Positions 33,091 to 42,041 of a DNA stretch of 64,000 nt are shown piece by piece; position 1 is the stretch's first letter, and the number at the start of each line of letters is the position of its first letter. The translations under genes were made by a program, and so were the position numbers. Source of the stretch: Candidatus Nanosynbacter sp. HMT-352 (GTDB taxonomy: Bacteria > Patescibacteriota > Saccharimonadia > Saccharimonadales > Saccharimonadaceae); contig NZ_CP089290.1 of NCBI RefSeq assembly GCF_022819385.1, positions 1 through 64,000 on the forward strand, given 5' to 3'. Under the pieces are notes generated by a model. That model saw only the letters and a list, made by a program, of their open reading frames with translations. It did not search any database and was not told where the DNA came from.

Positions 33091-34341
33091 ATGCGAATTT
33101 ATTTTTCAGGAATTGGCGGCGTTGCCATCGGACCGCTGAGCAGAATTGCCTTAGGGGTCGGGTATGGTGTTTGCGGCTCCGACAAATCACCAAGTCTTAT
33201 CACAAACGAATTAGAGTCAGCCGGAATTCCTATTTCTTTTGACCAATCTGGCGCGTTCTTGCAATCAGAGCACGATAAATCACCATTTGATTGGTTTATT
33301 TACACCGCTGCTTTACCAGAAAATCACCCAGAATTAGTCTTGGCGCGAAAACTAGGCATAAAAACCAGCAAGCGCGACGAATTGCTGGCGCAAATAATCG
33401 CCGATAAAAACCTGAAACTTATCGCGGTCGCTGGTACCCACGGGAAAACCACAACAACAAGTCTACTAGTCTGGACAATGGAGCAATTGCAAATTCCTGT
33501 CAGTTATTCTGTAGGTTCGACTTTAAGCTTCGGACCAAGTGGAACGTTTGATAAAAATAGCCAATTTTTCGTATACGAGTGTGATGAATTTGATCGCAAC
33601 TTTTTGCATTTTTCTCCAGAAATTAGCCTCATCACATCTGTTGATTACGACCATCCAGACACATATCCAACAAAAGAATCTTACTTAGACGCCTTCCGTG
33701 AATTCGGCGAAAAATCTAAAAAAGTTATCGCGTGGCAAGAAAATTCCGCCATATTTGATGAAAAAAATCTAACAATCTTGCATGATTCTAACAAAAACAT
33801 TACTCTGCCTGGCGAACACAACAGAAAAAACGCTACTTTGGTGATAGAAGCTTTGAAGAATATCGGGGTAGACGCGGAGAAGTCAGAAATATACCAAGCA
33901 ATAAACTCCTTCCCCGGCTCAGGACGACGTTTTGAAAAGCTCGCCGAAAATCTATACTCTGACTATGGACATCACCCGGTTGAAATTCAAGCGACACTAC
34001 AGATGGCTAAGGAGTTGTCAAACGATGTAGTCCTAGTTTATCAGCCACACCAAAATGTTCGCCAGCACGAGATAATTGATCAATACACTGATGATATTTT
34101 CCATGATGCCAATGAAATTTACTGGCTGGCGACTTACTTAACTAGGGAAAATCCAGATTTGCCAACTTTAACGCCGCAACAACTTGCCAAAAATATCGAC
34201 AAAGAAAAAATTCATTTCGCTGAATTAGATGACAGTTTATGGCAAGAAATAACCGCGGCAAGGAACTCTGGAAAGCTCGTCCTGTGTATGGGCGCCGGTA
34301 CAATCGACGGGTGGATTCGCGAACAATTATTCAAAAACTAG
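33091..34341 (+). CDS. murC: UDP-N-acetylmuramate--L-alanine ligase-type Mur ligase (MurC)
   Basis: MurC adds L-Ala to UDP-MurNAc. The 416-aa product has the N-terminal Rossmann motif GIGGVAIGPLS, the ATP loop AGTHGKTTTT near residue 114, YECDEFDRNFLHFSPEI, VDYDHPDTY and the C-terminal YGHHPVEIQATL signature of MurC/Mpl. It is shorter than typical MurC (about 450-490), so Mpl-like activity is possible. Its stop overlaps the convergent MazG-like gene. The start is leaderless by spacing from TATAAT. Confidence 0.9.
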   Translation: MRIYFSGIGGVAIGPLSRIALGVGYGVCGSDKSPSLITNELESAGIPISFDQSGAFLQSEHDKSPFDWFIYTAALPENHPELVLARKLGIKTSKRDELLAQIIADKNLKLIAVAGTHGKTTTTSLLVWTMEQLQIPVSYSVGSTLSFGPSGTFDKNSQFFVYECDEFDRNFLHFSPEISLITSVDYDHPDTYPTKESYLDAFREFGEKSKKVIAWQENSAIFDEKNLTILHDSNKNITLPGEHNRKNATLVIEALKNIGVDAEKSEIYQAINSFPGSGRRFEKLAENLYSDYGHHPVEIQATLQMAKELSNDVVLVYQPHQNVRQHEIIDQYTDDIFHDANEIYWLATYLTRENPDLPTLTPQQLAKNIDKEKIHFAELDDSLWQEITAARNSGKLVLCMGAGTIDGWIREQLFKN

Positions 34342-34685
34342 CGATCATCGCCGCTGCCGTGAATCTTCCCCCGACTCTGGCGACTGAGCAGTTTATTATT
34401 ATTTCTGCGAGCCACTTCTTCCAAGCTACAACCAAGCAAATGTGCTATAGAATTGACATACCATAACACGTCACCGAGTTCTTTTATTACCGCGTCACGA
34501 TCTTCATCTGAAATTTCCCCATTTTTATCACGCAGAATTTTCTTAAACTTCTCCATAACTTCGCCAGATTCGCCACTTAAGCCCAATATCTGTGCCATCA
34601 ATATCGCGTCAACATCACCATATTTATGGGAATCTTTATCTGTTAAAGTAGAAATTGCTTTCGTTGAATAATCGTTAAATTGCAT
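34338..34685 (-). CDS. MazG-like nucleoside triphosphate pyrophosphohydrolase
   Basis: The 115-aa product has the all-alpha MazG-type motif pair GLSGESGEVMEKFKK and ELGDVLWYVN, which bind magnesium and hydrolyse (d)NTPs to monophosphates, often as a house-cleaning function. It has single-domain length. AAAGGA lies upstream of the ATG. Its 3' end overlaps the convergent murC stop by four bases, and trmB lies upstream in the same direction. Confidence 0.85.
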   Translation of the reverse strand: MQFNDYSTKAISTLTDKDSHKYGDVDAILMAQILGLSGESGEVMEKFKKILRDKNGEISDEDRDAVIKELGDVLWYVNSIAHLLGCSLEEVARRNNNKLLSRQSRGKIHGSGDDR

Positions 34686-34702
34686 AATATTCCTTTCGTT
34701 TA

Positions 34703-35344
34703 TTAGCGCGTAACTCTTACGAAATTAATAGTTTTTCCTTCGCCAATCCACCTTTGTTCATAAGTCGTCATTATTTTATATTCGTCACTTAGCGCGGATT
34801 CGTGGAGGTCAAAACTCAGCTCCTTAATTTGCCATTTTTCTGACACTAATTGCTCCAAGCTCCAGCAGAAAAAATTGTGGTCGTCGTGTTTAATCAACAA
34901 AGATCCGTCCGGTGCCAACAATGAAGAATACTTCTTCAAAAAATTAGGATGAGTCAAGCGGCGCCCAGCGCTATGCTTCCTTGGGAACGGATCAGGAAAT
35001 GTTACCCAAATTTGCTCCAAAGAACTCTGCTTCACTAATTGGTCTATTTGATCAGCCCGCGCTCGAACAAAAAACACATTCTCCAGCCCTTTTTCTTCAG
35101 CAATTTTCGCGCCCTTTTGTAATCGATCACCTTTCACGTCAATTGCTAAAAACGTCTTTTCAGGATGACGCAGTGCAAGCTCCACGCTGAATAGTCCAGT
35201 TCCAGCACCGATTTCCAAACAATCAACTTTCCGCTCTATCCACTCGTCAAATTCAAAGCATAGAGGCGAATTATGGAATAAAGCGAATTTATACTTCTTA
35301 CGTTTTCTAGTGATAATAAATTGATTCGGATCGACAAAACTCAT
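34703..35344 (-). CDS. trmB: tRNA (guanine-N7-)-methyltransferase TrmB
   Basis: TrmB methylates G46 of tRNA with SAM. The 213-aa product has the SAM-binding motif LEIGAGTGLFSVELALRHPEK, the D-x-K region (AIDVKGDRL), the signature FPDPFPRKHSAGRRL and a C-terminal YEQRWIGEGKTI. TATAAT lies seven bases before the ATG. Its promoter overlaps head to head with that of mscS. Confidence 0.94.
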   Translation of the reverse strand: MSFVDPNQFIITRKRKKYKFALFHNSPLCFEFDEWIERKVDCLEIGAGTGLFSVELALRHPEKTFLAIDVKGDRLQKGAKIAEEKGLENVFFVRARADQIDQLVKQSSLEQIWVTFPDPFPRKHSAGRRLTHPNFLKKYSSLLAPDGSLLIKHDDHNFFCWSLEQLVSEKWQIKELSFDLHESALSDEYKIMTTYEQRWIGEGKTINFVRVTR

Positions 35345-35351
35345 ATTTTCT

Positions 35352-35359
35352 ATTATACT
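35352..35359. promoter_or_regulatory. Overlapping divergent -10 boxes of trmB and mscS
   Basis: ATTATACT contains TATAAT on the minus strand (35352-35357, 7 bases before the trmB ATG) and TATACT on the plus strand (35354-35359, 9 bases before the mscS ATG). The two promoters cannot be bound at the same time. Confidence 0.6.
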
Positions 35360-35368
35360 AAATCAATA

Positions 35369-36271
35369 ATGGATAAGCTTATAAAACAGTTTTTGGATTC
35401 TTCTACGTTAGGTCAATGGCTGCATGGCAACAACCTTGGCTGGCTAATTAGTGAACGCATTATCGACACAGTCAGCATTATTATTGGCTCTGTTTTTGTT
35501 TATTTTCTGGGGAAATATTTATTATCTTGGACTATACATTATTCTATACGCTCCACCGCCAAACATCGTTCCTGGCACCGTAAAGACATAGAAAAGCGCG
35601 AAAAAACTCTCATCCAATTAACTCGCAGTTTCTGGCAAATTATTATAATTTTCTATGTCGCCGCAATTGTCGCCAATAAACTATTCCTATTTGATTTATC
35701 GCCGCTATTCGCTAGTGCTGGTATAATCGGTGTGGCGTTAGGATTTGGCGCTCAATCGCTCGTTAAGGACTTCTTGTCTGGTATTTTCATCATCGCCGAA
35801 AATCAATATCGTGTTGGCGATGTCGTTGACGTAATGGGAGCTGCTGGAACCGTCGAAAGAGTTGGTACTCGCACTACTGTTATACGAGATTCCGAGGGTA
35901 ATGTTCATTATGTTCCAAATGGTACGATCCAGCACGTTATCAATAAAACTATGGGCTATAGCATGTCGCGATTCAGCATTTATATCGACCCAAGTTCTGA
36001 CATTTCTGCAGTTACAGACATCATTAACGCCACTGGTCAAGAATTGGCTAAAGAAAAGGCTTGGCAAAAGAAAATTATCGATCCGCCTAAATTCGTTTCC
36101 GTTGGTGATATTACTGGACGAGGAACAGAATTGATCATTGCCGGAAAAACTCAGCCATCCGATCAGTGGTCTGTTACCTCTGAAATGCGACATCGATTAC
36201 TACAAAACTTTGATCGCGAAGGAGTTCTTTTGGCGACTCTGCCGACCCCAACCTCAATGACCAGAAGATAA
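35369..36271 (+). CDS. Small-conductance mechanosensitive channel MscS family
   Basis: The 300-aa product has membrane helices at about 25-50, 80-105 and 115-135. The third is the pore helix with GIIGVALGFGAQSLVKDFLSGIFI, followed by the beta domain (YRVGDVVDVMGAAGTVERVGTRTT, VPNGTIQHV) and a cytoplasmic alpha-beta domain. These channels release solutes on hypo-osmotic shock. The frame is open 16 codons upstream into trmB, but the ATG at 35369 follows the -10 closely and matches the family N-terminus. Confidence 0.92.
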   Translation: MDKLIKQFLDSSTLGQWLHGNNLGWLISERIIDTVSIIIGSVFVYFLGKYLLSWTIHYSIRSTAKHRSWHRKDIEKREKTLIQLTRSFWQIIIIFYVAAIVANKLFLFDLSPLFASAGIIGVALGFGAQSLVKDFLSGIFIIAENQYRVGDVVDVMGAAGTVERVGTRTTVIRDSEGNVHYVPNGTIQHVINKTMGYSMSRFSIYIDPSSDISAVTDIINATGQELAKEKAWQKKIIDPPKFVSVGDITGRGTELIIAGKTQPSDQWSVTSEMRHRLLQNFDREGVLLATLPTPTSMTRR

Positions 36272-36274
36272 AGA

Positions 36275-36619
36275 TTAATTATTAGACAAGCCCAATTCTT
36301 TATCGCTCAACACATCATTAGAAAACGCTTTGATCTTATTAACGTTCTCTACTTCTTTATCATAAATTCCCAAAAATTCCTTCAATGTATCCTTGTTTAC
36401 TGTGCCTTGCGCGTCAAATTCGTGACTTTTTTCATTCGCATCCTTGCTAATTTGGTTGCGGCGAGAAGCGTATTCTGGGCGACTCAAATCCAATCGATAA
36501 GCGTCAGTCTTGTAATACATAAACATCGCAATCGATACTAGTAAAACCGAAACTGCAATGGTCAGCCCAATAAATGTAGCAAATTTATAGCTACGAAATA
36601 ATTCCTTAGCCCTATTCAT
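36275..36619 (-). CDS. Small single-pass membrane protein, function unknown
   Basis: The 114-aa product has one membrane helix (about 15-37) and a charged extracytoplasmic part (about 45-114) with helical propensity. No family recognised. GGAGG lies upstream of the ATG. It overlaps the end of the secreted protein gene by eight bases, so the pair is coupled and probably works together outside the membrane. Confidence 0.7.
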   Translation of the reverse strand: MNRAKELFRSYKFATFIGLTIAVSVLLVSIAMFMYYKTDAYRLDLSRPEYASRRNQISKDANEKSHEFDAQGTVNKDTLKEFLGIYDKEVENVNKIKAFSNDVLSDKELGLSNN

Positions 36620-37154
36620 TAGAACCTCCAGACAGCGAATTTTTAATAACTTGCACTTCTTCTTTATATCTCACTAACAATTCGTCCAAGATCTTCACGT
36701 CCTCAGAAAGTTTATTACGAGCCTCGCGAGCGACGGTCAATTTTTGATAATAGTCCGCCACATTATTAGAGCAATTTGCGCGCTGAAGATCAGTCATCGC
36801 GGTGTCGTAATCGTTGTAATTGCTATTGAACTTAAGCCTCGTCGACTCGAATTCATTAGTAATATTCACCAACTTTGAGCTGTCCAGCTTATTGATTGCC
36901 AATCGACCGTTCAGCCTGGCCATAAGTTTGGTAGAAATAGAATTATATCTCTGTCCAACATTAACTCTAGTTAGAGCGTCATTGGTGTGGATGTTTTTAA
37001 TAGCAACTCTTACAGAACTACAGTTTCGATCAAGCGTTTTTATAATCTCAGAATCAGCCGTAGCATCGACAGACTGAGCCTCAACTGCCCGTGGCGTCAC
37101 TAACAAACTAGAAGCAATCAAAAAAGACGCGAGATAGAAAGTAACTTTTTTCAT
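36612..37154 (-). CDS. Secreted helical protein, function unknown
   Basis: The 180-aa product has a signal peptide (MKKVTFYLASFLIASSLLVTP, with AEAQ-like cleavage near VEAQS) and a mature part that looks like a long helical bundle. It contains two Cys (NCSSV and ANCSNN) that could form a disulfide, which would fit the DsbA-like protein encoded at 42042. GATAAT lies seven bases before the ATG; a GTG one codon earlier is an alternative start. No family recognised. Confidence 0.72.
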   Translation of the reverse strand: MKKVTFYLASFLIASSLLVTPRAVEAQSVDATADSEIIKTLDRNCSSVRVAIKNIHTNDALTRVNVGQRYNSISTKLMARLNGRLAINKLDSSKLVNITNEFESTRLKFNSNYNDYDTAMTDLQRANCSNNVADYYQKLTVAREARNKLSEDVKILDELLVRYKEEVQVIKNSLSGGSNE

Positions 37155-37194
37155 CACTTACATTATCTCACGTCTTCTTGAATAGAGTCAAATA

Positions 37195-37464
37195 TTACTT
37201 GAAACGTTTTTCGACGTTACCCTTAACGTCTTTTGCGGTTTCTACTACAGCGTCTCCAACTTTCTGAGAGCCAGCTTTCAATGAGTCTACACTGTCTTTT
37301 GCTGCGGCAGTCGCTTTGCAAGCTACTTTTTCAGTGTCGGCTTTCATTTTTACAGCTTTATCCTTCAAGTCTTTCCTTGTTTCCTTGCCGCTCTTTGGTG
37401 CAGTTAAAATTCCAGCTGTAAAACCTGCTGCTACTGCTCCGATAATTGCTAAAACTTTTTTCAT
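37195..37464 (-). CDS. YtxH-like membrane-associated protein
   Basis: The 89-aa product has one glycine-rich N-terminal membrane helix (VLAIIGAVAAGFTAGILTAPKSGKETRKDL) and then a Lys/Ala-rich amphipathic tail. This is the layout of YtxH/general stress proteins. AAGGAG precedes the ATG. The role is unknown; similar proteins are linked to stress in Firmicutes. Confidence 0.8.
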   Translation of the reverse strand: MKKVLAIIGAVAAGFTAGILTAPKSGKETRKDLKDKAVKMKADTEKVACKATAAAKDSVDSLKAGSQKVGDAVVETAKDVKGNVEKRFK

Positions 37465-37483
37465 ATATTTACTCCTTTTTTAA

Positions 37484-37705
37484 TTATTTTTTACGAAATA
37501 AACCTGATAGTTCACTAAAAACTTTTGTTGGCGACAACCACTCAGTCGCACTAGCTACGTTAGTTGTAATTTTACTAACGCTTTTCATGACCGCATTAAG
37601 TCTTACCAACAAGGCGATGACCACCGCCAGTAGCGTTACGATAATAACCGACAACAATCCTACGATGATTGATAATAAAACGATGGCTGTTTGGATATCT
37701 TCCAC
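37484..37705 (-). CDS. Small membrane protein, DUF948-like
   Basis: The 73-aa product has a long hydrophobic N-terminal helix (about 6-35) and a short helical tail with PTKVFSELSGLFRKK. DUF948-type proteins have the same arrangement and often lie beside ytxH-like genes, as here (20 bases upstream). The two probably form one unit. The ribosome site is weak. Confidence 0.7.
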   Translation of the reverse strand: MEDIQTAIVLLSIIVGLLSVIIVTLLAVVIALLVRLNAVMKSVSKITTNVASATEWLSPTKVFSELSGLFRKK

Positions 37706-37861
37706 GCTTTACCTTTCTGCAAAAGTTTATATTTGTTATGTTTATTTTAGCATGCTTGTTAAATTGTTTGTATTAGATAATCTAACTATTTCACTATAGC
37801 ATAAGCTTATTAAATTGTCAATAGAGATGTCCGCTAATCGTTAATAATATGATAAACTGGT

Positions 37862-38401
37862 ATGGTTATGCGAGATTTTTTCAAACGATACATACCGGAA
37901 TTTGTTTATGGCGCAGTTGACGGCACAGTAACAACATTTGCAGTCGTGGCGGCTTCAGCTGGAGCTGGAATATCCAGTTCAGTAATTCTTATATTAGGAA
38001 TTGCTAATTTAATAGCCGACGGATTTTCAATGGGCTCTAGCGCATATTTGGCGGCCAGCGCTGAACACGAAGAGTCCGTTCGCGACAGCCAAAAACGCTC
38101 ATCCCCAAAGATCATAGGCACAGTAACATTCTTAGCTTTCGTGGTGGTCGGTAGCGTACCAGTGTTGCCATATTCGATTGACGTAATTGCAAACTTAAAA
38201 GCACCAAACGCGGTATTATTCTATATTAGCTCGGCGCTAACTGCGGCAACGTTCTTAGCAATCGGCTTCATCAAGGGCAAAGTTAGCAAACAATCACCTT
38301 GGCGGTCTGCAGGCATCACGTTACTCCTTGGGGCGATTGCAGCAGGATTAGCCTACTTCGCGGGCGACATTCTGTCGGCGTGGCTTGGCATTAGGGTTTA
38401 G
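37862..38401 (+). CDS. VIT1/CCC1 family membrane transporter
   Basis: The 179-aa product has five hydrophobic helices and the family segments EFVYGAVDGTVTTFAVVAASAGAG and LIADGFSMGSSAYLAASAEHE. Family members transport iron or manganese. The long cytoplasmic metal-binding loop of plant VIT is absent, so this is the short bacterial form. TATGAT lies eight bases before the ATG; a second ATG two codons later is an alternative start. Confidence 0.88.
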   Translation: MVMRDFFKRYIPEFVYGAVDGTVTTFAVVAASAGAGISSSVILILGIANLIADGFSMGSSAYLAASAEHEESVRDSQKRSSPKIIGTVTFLAFVVVGSVPVLPYSIDVIANLKAPNAVLFYISSALTAATFLAIGFIKGKVSKQSPWRSAGITLLLGAIAAGLAYFAGDILSAWLGIRV

Positions 38402-38533
38402 TCTATTATTATTGTGTTTTGATCTGGGTGATTGTTAACATGATACTGAAAGTACTGACGGAGCGATTCATTTCCTTGCATAAAAAATCTCCTTATTGTT
38501 ATAAGGAGATTTGGGGTTTGTGCTATATGCTAG
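38402..38533. terminator. Intergenic region with hairpin terminator of the CAP gene
   Basis: A 12-bp perfect stem (38485-38496 with 38501-38512) is followed on the minus strand by a T run, ending the CAP-domain gene. I see nothing else between 38402 and 38480. Confidence 0.75.
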
Positions 38534-39100
38534 TTATTGGCTAAATCCACAGAAGTGTTGAACGGCTACTTGACTTTTTGGACCTACGCCTATTCCAATT
38601 TTTGTATACTTAGGATCTTGTATTGCTTTACGGTGAGACTCTGAATTCATCCACCAGTTAAAGGCACCACGACTACTAATGTTTGCTCCCGCAGTCCAAT
38701 TTTCGCCGCTCATAGTACATTTAGCCTGCTGATATATCAGATAATACATTTCTTGCGTGTACATATCACCTAATCCAGGTATATTATGTTGCCTGTAGCC
38801 CTTGGCTTCCATATCGTCCGCCTTGAGTTGCGCGCTCTTCTGAACATTCTCGTCCATTACCAATGGTGCTACGCCAATTCTTGCCCGTTCCTGATTCACT
38901 AATTCTAGGATTTCTTGAGGATCTGCGGGACCGTTGTCGTATTTATCAAATGCTGGTTTGTGTTGCTTCGGCTGCTCTTCTTGTTGTTTTTGAGTTGCCA
39001 CTAATGCTATTTGATTATCTAAGCGCCTTTTAAGCCATACTCCACCACCAACGCCTGCTATAAGCAGTAAAACAGCAGTGATGATTACGGCTTTTTTCAT
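38534..39100 (-). CDS. Membrane-anchored CAP/SCP-domain protein
   Basis: The 188-aa product has an N-terminal membrane anchor (about 4-24), a Gln/Lys-rich linker and a CAP domain (about 60-188): PQEILELVNQERARIGVAPLVMDENVQKSAQLKADDM, GENWTAGA, WWMNSESHRKAIQDPKYTKIGIG and the final HFCGFSQ. The CAP-cavity His and Glu positions are visible. Two Cys (KCTMSGEN and HFCGF) may pair. Bacterial CAP proteins are extracellular with unclear roles. Confidence 0.88.
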   Translation of the reverse strand: MKKAVIITAVLLLIAGVGGGVWLKRRLDNQIALVATQKQQEEQPKQHKPAFDKYDNGPADPQEILELVNQERARIGVAPLVMDENVQKSAQLKADDMEAKGYRQHNIPGLGDMYTQEMYYLIYQQAKCTMSGENWTAGANISSRGAFNWWMNSESHRKAIQDPKYTKIGIGVGPKSQVAVQHFCGFSQ

Positions 39101-39148
39101 ACCCTCACACTAGCACAACCAAAACAGTAGATCAATATTGCAAATATT

Positions 39149-40927
39149 CTACAAACCCAATTCGCGCAACTGAGCAGGATCGACAACTGATGGTGAATTC
39201 ATCATTACATCCACGCCAGAGCCATTCTTCGGAAACGCTAGAGTCTCGCGAACGTTTTGCTCATCAGTCAATTCCATCAAAATACGATCAACACCAAAAG
39301 CACATCCTGCGTGAGGCGGAGCGCCGTATTTGAAAGCGCCCAACATAGCACCAAATTTTTCTTCAACATAAGATTCGCTGAATCCCAGCAAACCGAACAC
39401 TTTATATAACACAGCTGGATTATGATTGCGAACACCGCCAGAGCAAATCTCATAGCCATTCATCACCATATCAAATTGATCAGCAACAATGGATAATTTT
39501 TCGGCGTCAGTTTCAGCAGACTCCAGAGCTTGCAAACCGCCCTTTGGCATACTGAACGGATTATGTCCAAAGTCAAGCTTCTTACTACGCTCATCCCATT
39601 CGTAAAACGGAAAATCAATAATCCAAGCAAACGCCACGACCGATGGGTCTTTAAGATTAAAGTGCGAGGCAAATTCATTACGCAAGCGCCCCAATACCGC
39701 GTTAACAACCGAGCGAGAATCAGCGCCAAAGAACACTGCATCGCCATCAACCGCACCAGTTTTCTGCTGGACGTCAGATAATTCCTTCTCACTCAAGAAT
39801 TTCGCAATTGGAGATTTTGCTTCGCCGTCTTGATACGTGATGTATGCCAAACCGCCAGCGCCTTCAGTCTTAGCGATGTTGGTGAAATTGTCAATTTGCT
39901 TGCGACTCAAACTTGCGCCATTTTTTACACAAATAGCCTTAATGCACTCGGCATTTTTAAATACACCAAACTCAGTCCCCAAGAACACGTCCGTCAGTTC
40001 TATCAATTCCATACCAAATCGCAAATCCGGCTTATCAGAACCGTAAGTTTCCATGGCGTCGCGATACGAAATTCGCGGAATTGAACTGCCATCACCAACC
40101 GCCAAATCGCTCAAATCCAACAATTTTTTACCAGCAAAATCAGTTGCCAATTGCTTCATCAAAGGCTCAACTTCAGTGCGAACTTCTTCGCCATTTTCAG
40201 CAAAACTCATCTCCAAATCAAGCTGATAAAACTCGCCATACAAGCGATCTGCTCGCGGATCTTCGTCGCGGAAACAAGCCGCCAACTGATAATAACGCGG
40301 CACGCCACCAACCATCAGCAACTGCTTAAACTGCTGCGGAGCTTGTGGCAAGGCGTAAAACTTCCCTTCCTGCAAACGACTCGGAATCAGAAAATCACGC
40401 GCACCCTCAGGACTTGAGTTAGCCAAAATTGGCGTTTGAATTTCAATAAAATCTCGATTGTCCATATATTCATGGGTTCGACGATACATTTCGGCGCGTT
40501 TTTTAAGCATGTTTTGCATTTTTGGACGACGCAAATCAAGATAACGATATTTGAATCTTAGTTCTTCGCCAGCTTGATTATCCTCGGCAAATGGCTGAAT
40601 TGGCAAAGTTTCAGCTCGGTTCAAAATCTCCAAATTATCCACAACAATTTCCACATCGCCACTGGCGATATTCGGATTTTTCAGACCTTCACCACGCTCT
40701 GCAACCACACCACAAGCACGAACCACAAACTCATCTCGCAAGCTTTCCGCCAAAGAAAAAGCATCTTTTTTATCAGGGTTAATAACCAACTGAACCAAAC
40801 CTGTGTGGTCGCGCAAATCAATAAAAATCAATCCGCCATGATCACGCCTGGAATGAACCCAGCCCGCAACTGTAATATTTTCACCAACTTTTTTAGAAGT
40901 TTCTACCGCCAAAATTCTATTTTTCAT
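39149..40927 (-). CDS. aspS: Aspartate--tRNA ligase
   Basis: The 592-aa product is a bacterial-type class II AspRS: OB-fold anticodon-binding domain (about 1-110, GWVHSRRDHGGLIFIDLRD), motif 2 with CFRDEDPRADR, the GAD insertion domain and motif 3 with GCAFGVDRILMELT. Whether it is discriminating or also charges tRNA-Asn is not decided by what I can see. TGC-TATAAT lies seven bases before the ATG, so a leaderless or almost leaderless mRNA is expected. Confidence 0.96.
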   Translation of the reverse strand: MKNRILAVETSKKVGENITVAGWVHSRRDHGGLIFIDLRDHTGLVQLVINPDKKDAFSLAESLRDEFVVRACGVVAERGEGLKNPNIASGDVEIVVDNLEILNRAETLPIQPFAEDNQAGEELRFKYRYLDLRRPKMQNMLKKRAEMYRRTHEYMDNRDFIEIQTPILANSSPEGARDFLIPSRLQEGKFYALPQAPQQFKQLLMVGGVPRYYQLAACFRDEDPRADRLYGEFYQLDLEMSFAENGEEVRTEVEPLMKQLATDFAGKKLLDLSDLAVGDGSSIPRISYRDAMETYGSDKPDLRFGMELIELTDVFLGTEFGVFKNAECIKAICVKNGASLSRKQIDNFTNIAKTEGAGGLAYITYQDGEAKSPIAKFLSEKELSDVQQKTGAVDGDAVFFGADSRSVVNAVLGRLRNEFASHFNLKDPSVVAFAWIIDFPFYEWDERSKKLDFGHNPFSMPKGGLQALESAETDAEKLSIVADQFDMVMNGYEICSGGVRNHNPAVLYKVFGLLGFSESYVEEKFGAMLGAFKYGAPPHAGCAFGVDRILMELTDEQNVRETLAFPKNGSGVDVMMNSPSVVDPAQLRELGL

Positions 40928-40934
40928 ATCTGTT

Positions 40935-40940
40935 ATTATA
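40935..40940 (-). promoter_or_regulatory. Extended -10 box of aspS
   Basis: TGC-TATAAT, seven bases, ATG at 40927. Confidence 0.6.
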
Positions 40941-40965
40941 GCATAATCTGGGCAAATTCCCAGAA

Positions 40966-41988
40966 TTAAACGTCACGGCGAGTTTTTGTGGGCAAATTAT
41001 TTTTCTGCGGATTAGCCGTGGCAGCCTTACGAATATCTCCGTAAACATCATATTCGTCAATGATTTTCTGACCTAATAACGCTTCAATTACGTCTTCTAA
41101 GCTCAGTAGACCAACTGTTTCTCGAAACTCATTTACAACAATAAACAAGTGATGCTGCGTTTTCAAAAATGCAGCCAAGGCGTGCTGTAGAGTTTGATTT
41201 TCGCGAATATAATAGACATCTTTGCTCATGACTGTTTCCGCACGATGAGATTTTGCTTTGCGATCAATCGTCAACAAATCCTGAATTCTCAACATGCCAA
41301 CAACATGGTCGATGTCGCCGTCAATGACAGGAAATCTGCTATACCCTTTTTTATGAAGATCATCAAGCACTAGCGGCCCGAGAAGTTCATTCATGGGTAC
41401 CGATTCAATCATGCTTCGCGGCGTCATAATTTCCTCGACCTTCATATCGTTGAACTTCAGTCCGTTAGTAATAAGCTTTTTCTCAGAAGATGAAATCGCC
41501 CCGCCGGATTGAGCCACCATTTCCAGCAATTCTTCTTTCGATTCAATCACCCGACTATCACCAACCACTGGCGACACCGAACGGATCAGCGACAAAATTA
41601 CTTGATGTCGCTCAATTGTCGTTAAAATTAGCGGTTCATATTTTTCATAAAGTTGCTGTGAGTATTTCTGCCACAAACCAATTCGCGCGACAGCTCCGAT
41701 TTCCAGGGCTATTATAATTGACAAAATGAGCCCAGCCGCCCAATTGAACAAATAAACGCTAATAACACTTAAAATTACCAAACATAAAGAAGCCACGGCG
41801 CGCTGCAATGAAATAATATCTCGTAAAAATTCTCTTTGTCGCAAAAGAATCTTGGCCTTTTCATCGCCTAGCCCACTTCTCCGCCGTAGCTCAAATTGGC
41901 TATGCGAAGACGTTTTCGGCTGAACTCCCAGCACTATCAGCAAAACAGCCAAAGTAACCAAATATCCAAAAATTAGCACAATCGTCAT
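40966..41988 (-). CDS. CBS-pair membrane protein (CNNM/HlyC-CorC type)
   Basis: The 340-aa product has an N-terminal membrane helix, two further hydrophobic segments (about 65-105), a connecting region and two CBS domains (about 180-300; IMTPRSMIESVP, YSRFPVIDGDIDHVVGMLRIQDLL and LFIVVNEFRETVGLLSLEDVIEALL). The C-terminal transporter-associated domain of HlyC/CorC is missing. CNNM relatives handle magnesium, and two CorA genes lie nearby. The ATG at 41988 is six bases after TACAAT; the frame is open six codons upstream. Confidence 0.85.
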   Translation of the reverse strand: MTIVLIFGYLVTLAVLLIVLGVQPKTSSHSQFELRRRSGLGDEKAKILLRQREFLRDIISLQRAVASLCLVILSVISVYLFNWAAGLILSIIIALEIGAVARIGLWQKYSQQLYEKYEPLILTTIERHQVILSLIRSVSPVVGDSRVIESKEELLEMVAQSGGAISSSEKKLITNGLKFNDMKVEEIMTPRSMIESVPMNELLGPLVLDDLHKKGYSRFPVIDGDIDHVVGMLRIQDLLTIDRKAKSHRAETVMSKDVYYIRENQTLQHALAAFLKTQHHLFIVVNEFRETVGLLSLEDVIEALLGQKIIDEYDVYGDIRKAATANPQKNNLPTKTRRDV

Positions 41989-41994
41989 AGTTTT

Positions 41995-42000
41995 ATTGTA
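41995..42000 (-). promoter_or_regulatory. -10 box of the CBS-pair gene, leaderless start
   Basis: TACAAT, six bases, ATG at 41988. It is close to the divergent DsbA-like promoter. Confidence 0.55.
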
Positions 42001-42013
42001 CCGCATTCCGTGC

Positions 42014-42038
42014 TATACTTACTAGAGTAAATGGAGGT
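42014..42038 (+). promoter_or_regulatory. Promoter and ribosome site of the DsbA-like gene
   Basis: TGC-TATACT (42014-42019) and GGAGGT (42033-42038) before the ATG at 42042. This is a normal led transcript, unlike its divergent neighbour. Confidence 0.65.
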
Positions 42039-42041
42039 AAA

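Noticed and set aside
37446..37799. 117-codon plus-strand frame near the YtxH-like gene
   Set aside because: It is opposite two small genes with ribosome sites and typical membrane-protein sequences; it shows no signal of its own.
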